Below are positions 7,431-13,921 of a stretch of 14,512 bases of DNA, in pieces. The notes under the pieces were generated by a model, which saw nothing but the letters and a program-made list of their open reading frames with translations, was not told where the DNA came from and made no database searches. The stretch spans positions 1-14,512 of the forward strand of contig DATKCJ010000290.1 of the NCBI GenBank assembly GCA_035513275.1. Reading direction: 5' to 3'. Source of the DNA: DATKCJ01 sp035513275. Its GTDB lineage: Bacteria > Verrucomicrobiota > Verrucomicrobiia > Opitutales > Opitutaceae. Numbering within the stretch: position 1 is the stretch's first letter; every line of letters begins with the position of its first letter. A program made the translations under genes and the position numbers.

Positions 7431-8699
7431 ATGGAGAACCGCCGCCGCAGCGTGGTCATCGTCGCCATTGTCGCGATCATCATCGTCATTCTTCTCTTGC
7501 TCTGGCGCTGCAAACCCGTCGAGCCAGCCGCACCAGAAGCGCCACCAGAGGTCGCGGCTCCCGCACCCGCTGAGGCAGTCCCTGCTGCCGCTGCCCCGCA
7601 GGAAGTCACGCCTGCGCCCACTGGCCCCGCGGAAGTCCTCACGCCCGCCACTGTCGAGGCACCGCGCGAAATCGGCGCGGGTGCGCGCTTCGAAGTCACG
7701 TGGACCGGCCCTGCAAACGAAGGCGACTACCTGACGATCGTCGCAGCGGGCGCACCTCCCGAGAACTACGGCGCCTACACGCTCACACGCGAGGGAAGTC
7801 CGCTGAAATTGACCGCGCCGATCGACGCGGGTGAGTGCGAAGTGCGTTATGTCACCGCGAAGTCGCGCACCGTGCTAGGCAGCATAAAGGTCACAGTGGT
7901 TGCAGCCGAGGCCACGCTGGTCGCCGCGGATTCGACCACGCTCGATACGCCGCTCTCCGTCGGGTGGACCGGGCCCGACAACGCGGGCGACTTCATCACA
8001 ATCGTCACCGCAGGCACTCGCGATGGCGACCACGGCAATTACACGACGACAAACAACGGTTCGCCGTTGAAGATCACAACGCTGCCGGACGCAGGACCCG
8101 CAGAGCTTCGCTACATGACAGGTCAGGGACGTCGAGTGCTCGCGCGCAAGCAGGTCCAGATCACTATGCCCGAGGTTTCGCTCGATGCCGCCGCGCAGGT
8201 CGTCGCAGGCGCAGCCGTTCCCGTTCGATGGAAGGGTCCGGGCAACGACGGCGACTACATCACGGTCGTCCCCGTCGGCACACCCGACGGGCAGTATCGA
8301 CAATACACCGCGGTCAGCAACGGAGCCTCGGTCAACGTCACGATGCCGATCGATGCAGGCGCGTGCGAACTTCGCTACATGACCGGCCGCGGTGCGCGCG
8401 TGCTCGCGCGACGTCCGATCCTCGTCGTCGCCGCGGAAGTTTCCATCGACGCGCCCGCCGAGGCAGCGGCAGGTTCGGTGGTCACGATCAACTGGACGGG
8501 CCCGGCGAACCAAGGCGACTACCTCACGATCGTGGCGAAAGACGCGGCCGACGGCACCTACGGCCAATACACGCAAACGAGCCGCGGCTCGCCACTCACC
8601 GTGAAGGCGCCGACCGCCGCAGGCGACGGCGAGATCCGCTACATTTCCGGCCAGGGCGCACGCACCCTCGCCCGCCGCTCGATCAAGATCACAGAGTAA
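7431..8699 (+). CDS. Membrane-anchored protein with four tandem 88-residue Ig-like repeats
   Basis: 422 residues: a basic N-terminus (MENRRR), one strong membrane helix (about 7-25), a Pro/Ala-rich linker (28-78), then four repeats at about 70-156, 160-245, 248-333 and 336-421. Each repeat has the pattern W(T/K)GPxNxGD(Y/F)(L/I)T(I/V)V, then a YTxTxxGSPL-like block, then (E/A)LRYxTGxGxRxLA. The key tryptophans are W91, W179, W267 and W355, exactly 88 apart. Similar modules occur in VWA-domain proteins of Alphaproteobacteria as I recall them, but no VWA domain is present here. The helix followed by a long extracytoplasmic part suggests an inner-membrane protein facing the periplasm. ATG 7431 was chosen over 7389 because it sits directly before the membrane helix. 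DUF1697 follows 17 bases later. The function is unknown. Confidence 0.88.
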   Translation: MENRRRSVVIVAIVAIIIVILLLLWRCKPVEPAAPEAPPEVAAPAPAEAVPAAAAPQEVTPAPTGPAEVLTPATVEAPREIGAGARFEVTWTGPANEGDYLTIVAAGAPPENYGAYTLTREGSPLKLTAPIDAGECEVRYVTAKSRTVLGSIKVTVVAAEATLVAADSTTLDTPLSVGWTGPDNAGDFITIVTAGTRDGDHGNYTTTNNGSPLKITTLPDAGPAELRYMTGQGRRVLARKQVQITMPEVSLDAAAQVVAGAAVPVRWKGPGNDGDYITVVPVGTPDGQYRQYTAVSNGASVNVTMPIDAGACELRYMTGRGARVLARRPILVVAAEVSIDAPAEAAAGSVVTINWTGPANQGDYLTIVAKDAADGTYGQYTQTSRGSPLTVKAPTAAGDGEIRYISGQGARTLARRSIKITE

Positions 8700-8716
8700 C
8701 AAGACTCCGTTCTCAC

Positions 8717-9271
8717 ATGCCGCAATACATCGCCTTCCTCCGAGGGATGAACCTCGGCAAGCGACGGATCAAGATGGACGCCCTGCGCGCGCATTTCGTC
8801 GACATGGGGTTCGACGACGTCGCCACGTTCATCGCGAGCGGCAACGTGCTGTTCACCGCCGGATCGCGCGCCGAGAAAAAACTCGTTTCCCAAATCGAAG
8901 AACATCTTCGCCGCGCGCTGGGCTACGACGTGCCCACCTATCTTCGCACGAGGGCGGAGGTGGCCGGTGTGCTCGCGTTCAGGCCGTTTCCAGTGCGCGA
9001 AATGGAATCGGAGGAGAACACGATCCACGTTGGCTTCTGGCAGACGGCCCCTTCCGCGGCCGACGCCCGCGCACTCACAGCCATTCGGACCAAGACCGAC
9101 GAATTCGCCGTCAACGGGCGCGAGTTCTACTGGCTCTGCCGCATCCCGACCCACGAGTCGAAAGTCTGGTCGCTGCCGGAGATGAAGGCTCTCACCCTGC
9201 CGGACGTGACAGCGCGCAACATCAGCATGCTCCGTCGTCTCGCCGCGCAGTTTCCCAGCGAGAAGGTGTAG
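8717..9271 (+). CDS. DUF1697 family protein
   Basis: 184 residues, the normal size for DUF1697. The diagnostic N-terminal region is intact: YIAFLRGMNLGKRRIKMDALR (family form LRGxNVGGxxxxKMxxLR), then MGFDDVATFIASGNVLF (family GFxxVxTYxxSGNVxF). The C-terminal half holds the conserved LPEMKALTLPDVTARN segment, where the family typically has (T/A)xRNxxT. The reading frame stays open far upstream through the repeat gene, but that part is out of frame with the real gene; the ATG at 8717, 17 bases after the preceding stop, gives the family N-terminus. The biochemical role of DUF1697 is not established; the protein is probably cytoplasmic. It is likely co-transcribed with the upstream repeat-protein gene. 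Confidence 0.92.
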   Translation: MPQYIAFLRGMNLGKRRIKMDALRAHFVDMGFDDVATFIASGNVLFTAGSRAEKKLVSQIEEHLRRALGYDVPTYLRTRAEVAGVLAFRPFPVREMESEENTIHVGFWQTAPSAADARALTAIRTKTDEFAVNGREFYWLCRIPTHESKVWSLPEMKALTLPDVTARNISMLRRLAAQFPSEKV

Positions 9272-9397
9272 GAGTGTGGCGGGCCAAGCCCGGGATACCG
9301 GCCGGTGAGGGCAGCGGGCCTAGAAGATCGCCAGCGTGCGCGGCGGACCGCTTCGCTCGGATTTTGACTTTCCAAGCCGTTCGCTCGGAATCGAGCT

Positions 9398-10495
9398 ATG
9401 ACCCGCTTCTCAGTCTCCGGACTGGCCCGCGTCGCGGTGGTCGCAGCTGCACTCGTTGCCGCTCGTGCCGCTGCTGCGACAGACTCGAGTGAACCGCAAA
9501 CCGACATGAAACCCCGCTACGGCCTCGTCATACATGGAGGCGCCGGCACCATCCTGCGCTCCGAACTGACTCCCGAACTCGAGGCGGAATACACCGCCGC
9601 CCTCAGCGCCGCGCTCGATGCGGGATACGCGGTCCTCAATTCCGGAGGCACGGCCCTCGACGCGGTCGTGGCGACGATCCGCATCTTGGAAGACTCGCCG
9701 CTGTTCAACGCGGCGCGCGGTGCGGTGATGACCGCCGATGGCGTCTGCGAACTCGACGCCTCGATCATGAACGGCATCGATCGGTCCGCGGGAGCCGTCG
9801 CAGGTGTCCGCCGCGTGCGCAACCCGATCGTCCTCGCGCGCGACGTCATGGAGCGCAGCAAGCACGTGATGCTCACCGGCGAGGGCGCGGAGCGTTTCGC
9901 GGTCACGGTCGGGCACGAGCTTGTTGAAAATTCCTATTTCCAAACGGAGCTCCGCCGCCGCCAGCTCGAGCAAGCGAAGGAAATCGAGGCCCGGGAGAGC
10001 AAGGAGAGCGCGGCGCTGGACGAGAAGCAGCCCGCGTTCTCGGAATTCGTCCACAAGTCCACCGATGACACGCCGGATCGAAAGTTCGGCACCGTCGGCT
10101 GCGTCGCACTCGACCAACACGGCAATCTCGCAGCCGGCACATCGACGGGCGGCATGATGAACAAGCGCTTTGGCCGCGTCGGCGATTCGCCGATCATCGG
10201 CGCGGGCACCTACGCCGACAACGGCACCTGCGCGGTGAGCTCGACGGGGCACGGCGAGTATTACATCCGCGCGGTGGCCGCGCACGACATCGCCTCACGC
10301 GTGCGCTACGCCGGCGACTCGCTCCCGGATGCGGCGCGGAAAACCATCGACGAACTCGGCGCGATCGGCGGCACCGGCGGCGTCATCGCCATCGACCGCA
10401 CCGGCGCGATCACCGCTCCTTTCAACACACCCGGAATGTATCGCGGCTGGCGGCTCTCCGACGGAGAGACACGCATCGCCATCTACGCGGATTGA
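9398..10495 (+). CDS. iaaA: Isoaspartyl peptidase / L-asparaginase (plant-type, Ntn hydrolase)
   Basis: Autocleaving N-terminal-nucleophile hydrolase that removes isoaspartyl residues from dipeptides and hydrolyses L-asparagine. The family entry motif VIHGGAG (44-50) and the block GGTALDAVVATIRILEDSPLFNAARGAV (about 83-110) are present. The alpha subunit ends in a charged linker (about 183-228), and the beta subunit begins at the nucleophile T232 in the GTVG motif, followed by GNLAAGTSTGGMMNKRFGRVGDSPIIGAGTY (substrate loop) and STGHGE. The 36 residues before MKPRYG look like a signal peptide (basic start, Ala/Val-rich core, AAA before the mature part), so the enzyme is probably exported; an internal start at residue 37 would give a cytoplasmic form. 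All catalytic parts look intact. It stands 126 bases after DUF1697. Confidence 0.93.
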   Translation: MTRFSVSGLARVAVVAAALVAARAAAATDSSEPQTDMKPRYGLVIHGGAGTILRSELTPELEAEYTAALSAALDAGYAVLNSGGTALDAVVATIRILEDSPLFNAARGAVMTADGVCELDASIMNGIDRSAGAVAGVRRVRNPIVLARDVMERSKHVMLTGEGAERFAVTVGHELVENSYFQTELRRRQLEQAKEIEARESKESAALDEKQPAFSEFVHKSTDDTPDRKFGTVGCVALDQHGNLAAGTSTGGMMNKRFGRVGDSPIIGAGTYADNGTCAVSSTGHGEYYIRAVAAHDIASRVRYAGDSLPDAARKTIDELGAIGGTGGVIAIDRTGAITAPFNTPGMYRGWRLSDGETRIAIYAD

Positions 10496-10505
10496 GCCCT
10501 GGCGG

Positions 10506-10520
10506 CCGGCGTCACGCCGG
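10506..10520 (+). terminator. Hairpin after the asparaginase gene, possible terminator
   Basis: A perfect 6-bp inverted repeat, CCGGCG and CGCCGG with loop TCA, begins 10 bases behind the stop codon. Only AATTGCCTTT follows, without a real T-run, so it may end transcription weakly or simply be a palindrome. Confidence 0.3.
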
Positions 10521-10591
10521 AATTGCCTTTGACCGTGCCCGCCACGTTCCCAAGCTGGGAGATTGAGAATTTGAACGAGCAAAATCATTGG

Positions 10592-10755
10592 AGCCACAGA
10601 TGACACAGATAGACACAGATATCCGGCAGTCCGACTCATCAGCGCTCATCCGCGTCATCCCATTCGGCTCCGCTCAGGGCCTGAGCCTGTCGAACGGCCG
10701 CGGCCAACTCCGATCTCCTAATCCTCATCAGCGCCCATCAGTGCAATCTGTGGCT
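10592..10755. repeat. Intergenic repeat with 10-bp terminal inverted arms
   Basis: AGCCACAGAT (10592-10601) and ATCTGTGGCT (10746-10755) are perfect inverted ends of a 164-bp segment. Inside, ACACAGAT occurs twice (10603-10610, 10613-10620), and CATCAGCGC also occurs twice, in CATCAGCGCTCATC and CATCAGCGCCCATCAG. The wording closely resembles the 'CACAGAT / ATCTGTGGC' family of non-coding repeats seen in many bacterial genomes. A second palindrome is nested in it (10672-10686). Confidence 0.6.
10672..10686. repeat. Nested GCTCAG palindrome
   Basis: GCTCAG, loop GGC, CTGAGC, followed by CTGTCGAACGG. It resembles the widespread 'CTGAGCCTGTCGAA' repeat and appears to sit inside the larger repeat around it. 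Confidence 0.45.
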
Positions 10756-10820
10756 AAAAACTGAACTTAATCTCCGAACTTCCATCTTCGAGCTTCGGCT
10801 TCTGCACCACTCTCACCTCC

Positions 10821-10865
10821 GCCGCGAAGCGGCGCCCTTCGAAGCTCCGCTTTGGCGGAGCGAAG
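10821..10865. repeat. Two hairpins just before icd
   Basis: GCCGC-GAA-GCGGC (10821-10833) is followed by GCTCCGC-TTTG-GCGGAGC (10844-10861), whose outer flanks CTTC (10837-10840) and GAAG (10862-10865) also pair around a 3-base bulge. They end 16 bases before the icd start codon and would form in its mRNA leader if transcription begins upstream. Confidence 0.55.
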
Positions 10866-10881
10866 TAGGGTCACTTTCAAA

Positions 10882-13170
10882 ATGACCACTCCTACGATCA
10901 TCTACACCAAAACCGACGAGGCCCCTGCGCTCGCCACATACTCGCTGCTGCCGATCGTGCAGGCGTTCACCAAGCACGCCGGCATCAACGTCGAGTCGCG
11001 CGACATTTCGCTCTCGGGCCGGATCCTCTCCGCGTTCGCGGACAAGCTCCCCGCGAATCAGCAGCAAGCCGACCACCTCGCCGAGCTCGGCGCGCTCACG
11101 CTCAAGCCCGAGGCGAACATCATCAAGCTGCCCAACATCTCCGCCTCAGTGCCGCAGTTGGTCGAAGCCATCGCCGAACTGCAGTCGCACGGATACGCGG
11201 TGCCCAACTATCCGGAGGTGCCGGCAAACGATGCCGAGAAAGACGCCAAGGCGCGCTACGACCGCGTGAAGGGTTCTGCGGTGAATCCTGTCCTCCGCGA
11301 AGGCAACTCCGACCGCCGCGCGCCGAAGGCCGTGAAGGACTACGCCAAGAAGCACCCGCACTCGATGGGCAAGTGGTCGCCCGACTCCAAGACAACCGTC
11401 GCCACGATGAGCAAGGACGATTTCCGCAGCAATGAACGTTCAATCACGGTCGACAAGTTGACGGTCGCTCGCATCGAGTTCGTCCCGGCCTCCGTGGTAG
11501 GGCAGGTCTCTGACCTGCCTAAAGTCCAGCCCCCGTCCGTCGTCCTCCTCCCGAAGCTCACACTGAAACCGGGCGAAATCCTCGACGCCACGTTCATGAA
11601 CCGGAAGGCGCTGGGCTCGTTCTATTACCAGCAGATCGCGAAGGCGAAGAAGGACGGCGTCCTCTTCTCGCTCCACCTCAAGGCCACGATGATGAAGGTC
11701 TCCGACCCGATCCTGTTCGGTCTCGCGGTGCGCGTTTTCTTCAAGGACGTGTTCGCAAAGCATGCCGCGACGATTGCCTCGCTCGGCGTCGACTTGAACA
11801 ACGGCTTCGGCGATCTCGTCGCGAAGATCCAGAAACTCCCCGAAGCACAGCGCGCGGAGATCGAGACCGACATCAAGGCCGCGTTCGCCAACGGCCCCGG
11901 CGTCGCGATGGTCAACTCCGACAACGGCATTTCAAATCTCCACGTGCCGAGCGACGTGATCGTCGACGCCTCGATGCCCGCGATGATCCGCGTCGGCGGC
12001 AAGATGTATGACGCACAGGGCAAACTCGCCGACACGCTGTGCGTGATCCCCGACGGCTGCTACTCGGGCGTCTATGCGACCGTCATCGAGTTCTGCAAGA
12101 AGCAGGGCGCGCTCGACCCGACAACCATGGGCTCCGTGCCCAACGTCGGCCTCATGGCCCAAGCCGCCGAGGAATACGGCTCGCACAACAAGACATTCAC
12201 GGCTCCCGGCAAGGGCGTCATCCGGATCGTCTCCGCTCCGGATGACGCATCTCAAATTCCGAATTTCAAATCTGAGATTCTCCTGTCTCACGAAGTAGAG
12301 ACAGGAGACATCTGGCGGGCATGCCAAACCAAAGACGCCCCCGTCCAAGACTGGGTGAAGCTCGCGGTCAACCGCGCACGGCTCAGCAACACGCCGGCCA
12401 TCTTCTGGCTCGATGCGACACGCGCGCACGACGCGCAGATCCTTGCTAAGGTCGAGCGCTACCTGAAGGACCACGACACGAGCGGGCTCGACATCAAGAT
12501 CATGGCACCCGCGGCCGCGTGCCTCGCGACGCTCGAGCGTCTCGTGCAGGGCCTCGACACGATCAGCGTCACGGGCAACGTGCTCCGCGACTACCTCACC
12601 GACCTCTTCCCGATCCTCGAAGTCGGCACGAGCGCGAAGATGCTCTCGATCGTGCCGCTCATGAACGGTGGCGGCCTCTTCGAAACCGGCGCTGGCGGTT
12701 CGGCGCCAAAGCACGTCGAGCAATTCGTCGCCGAGAACTACCTGCGCTGGGATTCGCTGGGGGAGTTCTTCGCGCTCGCGGCCTCGCTCGAGCACCTCGC
12801 GCAGACGACCGGCAACGCAAAGGCGAAAATCCTCGCCGACACGCTCGACGCCGCCACCGGCACCTTCCTCGAGAAAGACCGCTCCCCCGGCCGCAAGCTC
12901 GGCACGACCGACAACCGCGGCTCGCACTTCTACCTGGCGATGTATTGGGCCCAGGCGCTGGCGTCTCAAATCTCCGATCTCGAATTGCAGAAGGTCTTCA
13001 CTCCAATCGCCGAAAAACTCGCCGCCGCAGAATCGCAGATCGCGGGCGAGCTAATCGCCGTGCAGGGGAAGCCCGTGGATGTGGGTGGATATTACCAGCC
13101 GAGCGATGAGCTCGCCGCCGCCGCGATGCGGCCGTCGGCCACTCTCAGTGCGATCCTAGCCCAGCTATAG
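10882..13170 (+). CDS. icd: Isocitrate dehydrogenase, NADP-dependent, monomeric type
   Basis: Oxidatively decarboxylates isocitrate to 2-oxoglutarate in the TCA cycle, with Mg/Mn and NADP. The 762-residue sequence follows the monomeric family (about 740) from end to end: IIYTKTDEAPALATYSLLP near the start, the isocitrate-binding segment 131-148 with S132, N135, R139 and R145, then SLHLKATMMKVSDP (263-276), MVNSDNGISNLHVPSDVIVDASMPAMIR (343-370), CQTKDAP (481-487) and GNVLRDYLTDLFP. The first ATG in this frame (10852) would add ten residues encoded by a repeat hairpin; ATG 10882 gives the family N-terminus. The extra length comes from in-frame segments at residues about 204-222 and 455-466 that are palindromic in the DNA and absent from homologues as I remember them. 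Both fall between conserved blocks, so the enzyme is probably active. Confidence 0.95.
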   Translation: MTTPTIIYTKTDEAPALATYSLLPIVQAFTKHAGINVESRDISLSGRILSAFADKLPANQQQADHLAELGALTLKPEANIIKLPNISASVPQLVEAIAELQSHGYAVPNYPEVPANDAEKDAKARYDRVKGSAVNPVLREGNSDRRAPKAVKDYAKKHPHSMGKWSPDSKTTVATMSKDDFRSNERSITVDKLTVARIEFVPASVVGQVSDLPKVQPPSVVLLPKLTLKPGEILDATFMNRKALGSFYYQQIAKAKKDGVLFSLHLKATMMKVSDPILFGLAVRVFFKDVFAKHAATIASLGVDLNNGFGDLVAKIQKLPEAQRAEIETDIKAAFANGPGVAMVNSDNGISNLHVPSDVIVDASMPAMIRVGGKMYDAQGKLADTLCVIPDGCYSGVYATVIEFCKKQGALDPTTMGSVPNVGLMAQAAEEYGSHNKTFTAPGKGVIRIVSAPDDASQIPNFKSEILLSHEVETGDIWRACQTKDAPVQDWVKLAVNRARLSNTPAIFWLDATRAHDAQILAKVERYLKDHDTSGLDIKIMAPAAACLATLERLVQGLDTISVTGNVLRDYLTDLFPILEVGTSAKMLSIVPLMNGGGLFETGAGGSAPKHVEQFVAENYLRWDSLGEFFALAASLEHLAQTTGNAKAKILADTLDAATGTFLEKDRSPGRKLGTTDNRGSHFYLAMYWAQALASQISDLELQKVFTPIAEKLAAAESQIAGELIAVQGKPVDVGGYYQPSDELAAAAMRPSATLSAILAQL
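11499..11521. repeat. Palindromic segment inside icd (encodes VGQVSDLPK)
   Basis: GGCAGGTC (11501-11508), loop TCT, GACCTGCC (11512-11519): a perfect 8-bp stem read in frame as part of the 17-residue extra segment of the dehydrogenase. I recall the same peptide, GQVSDLP, recurring in unrelated verrucomicrobial and planctomycete proteins, which suggests a dispersed element. Confidence 0.6.
12249..12308. repeat. Two adjacent palindromes inside icd
   Basis: The first spans 12249-12278: outer arms ATCTCA/TGAGAT and an inner AAATTC-C-GAATTT. The second spans 12279-12308: perfect 11-bp arms TCTCCTGTCTC and GAGACAGGAGA around an 8-base loop. Together they encode residues about 456-476. The first part is AT-rich, unlike the surrounding gene. 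Confidence 0.6.
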
Positions 13171-13207
13171 GTCCTATAGGTCCTATAAGCCCTATAAGAC
13201 CTATTTC
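13166..13207. repeat. 9-bp tandem repeats, left flank of the four-helix-bundle gene
   Basis: Units of the form TCCTATA(A/G)G repeat about four times with a strict 9-bp period, starting at the icd stop codon and running over the stop codon of the four-helix-bundle gene (13201-13203). The last 33 bp (13175-13207) match the other flank at 25 of 33 positions, in the same orientation. Confidence 0.7.
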
Positions 13208-13779
13208 CCCTTCTCCCTTCGTCTCTGCTCTTCCCGGCTCTCCAGCCGGGCCTTCGTCATCCTTTCCCTGAGCCCGCCATCCTTGAGGAAATCCTGCTCG
13301 AGCTGTGCAATCTGCTTATCGAGCAGGAAATTCGCCTGGTGGATGAGACAGATCGCGATGTTCGCCACTGTCTCGCCTGGCCGGGTCTTCACAAACTCCC
13401 GGAAATCCTCGAATGTGCACTCCGCCTTCCCGCCGAGCCGTCGCACATAGCGTGCTTCCTTCGAATCCTTGTCCCACGGTTTGAGATCATGGTTTCGCAG
13501 GTAATCCAAGTAGTCGTTCAGCAGCTCATCGAGACTGGCGCGCGCAACATTCGTGAGCTTGAGTTCCATCTCAGTCGAGGTCTTCGATGCCTTGCTGCCC
13601 TCGATGATGTTCTGTTTCCCCGATCTCGCTGCCTGAACCATCTGATCGATCGTGCGATCGCCTCGTTGGAGAAACCGCCTGCGAAACCGGTAGGTGATGT
13701 CATAGACAATCTCCGCCTTCCGAAACGACTTCAGCTCCCGGTAGTTTCCCCGCGGCGGCAGAAAGCCATCACCTTTCAT
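13201..13779 (-). CDS. Four-helix-bundle (23S rRNA IVP/S23-like) protein
   Basis: 192 residues. The sequence matches the 'four helix bundle suffix domain' proteins, relatives of the 23S rRNA intervening-sequence protein and of the Avd protein of diversity-generating retroelements. Diagnostic parts: GNYRELKSFRKAEIVYDITYRF (11-32), GDRTIDQMVQAARSGKQNIIEG (40-61), TSTEMELKLTNVARASLDELL (67-87, DYLDYLR after it), and ETVANIAICLIHQANFLLDKQI (136-157). The C-terminus is highly basic. The function of stand-alone members is not established; the fold binds partners or nucleic acid in the better-known relatives. I chose ATG 13779. The frame continues upstream to 13845, but that part (MGRMGRMG) is only the repeat read through. 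The gene is bounded on both sides by 9-bp repeats and has lower GC than its neighbours, suggesting it arrived with them. Confidence 0.88.
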   Translation of the reverse strand: MKGDGFLPPRGNYRELKSFRKAEIVYDITYRFRRRFLQRGDRTIDQMVQAARSGKQNIIEGSKASKTSTEMELKLTNVARASLDELLNDYLDYLRNHDLKPWDKDSKEARYVRRLGGKAECTFEDFREFVKTRPGETVANIAICLIHQANFLLDKQIAQLEQDFLKDGGLRERMTKARLESREEQRRREKGK

Positions 13780-13791
13780 CGCCACGATCGT

Positions 13792-13824
13792 TATAGCTCC
13801 CATCCGTCCCATACGACCCATTTC
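13792..13824. repeat. 9-bp tandem repeats, right flank of the four-helix-bundle gene
   Basis: About three 9-bp units (GTCCCATAC-like) lie just upstream of the gene's likely start. Read on the minus strand, it shares the frame GAAAT(G/A)GGTC(G/T)TAT with the left flank: 25 of 33 positions match, without gaps. The left flank has TAT where this one often has CAT, as if the two copies had diverged. Confidence 0.65.
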
Positions 13825-13921
13825 TTCCGGCAGCAATTGAGCCACCGACAGCGTTCACCGGATATTCGAACATCCGCGAAGCTACATTGCCTTCGATATC
13901 GGGTAAGCTTTGAGTCGTTCT

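Larger units (their letters stand above)
10496..10881. other. 386-base gene-free region made mostly of repeats
   Basis: No coding region is supported here. The stretch holds a post-asparaginase hairpin, a 164-bp repeat with a nested palindrome, and two hairpins before icd. The icd promoter must lie in or among these repeats, or transcription comes from further upstream; no clear -35/-10 pair was found. Confidence 0.6.

Noticed and set aside
9280..9292. CGGGC-CAA-GCCCG hairpin after DUF1697 as a terminator
   Set aside because: Only 5 bp and no T-run; such short GC palindromes are expected in DNA of this composition.
9364..9369. TTGACT as a -35 box for the asparaginase gene
   Set aside because: No acceptable -10 hexamer 16-18 bases downstream.
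11932..12969. 345-codon minus-strand frame inside icd
   Set aside because: icd is intact and conserved on the plus strand across this whole stretch; the antisense translation is Arg/Val/Glu-rich without motifs.
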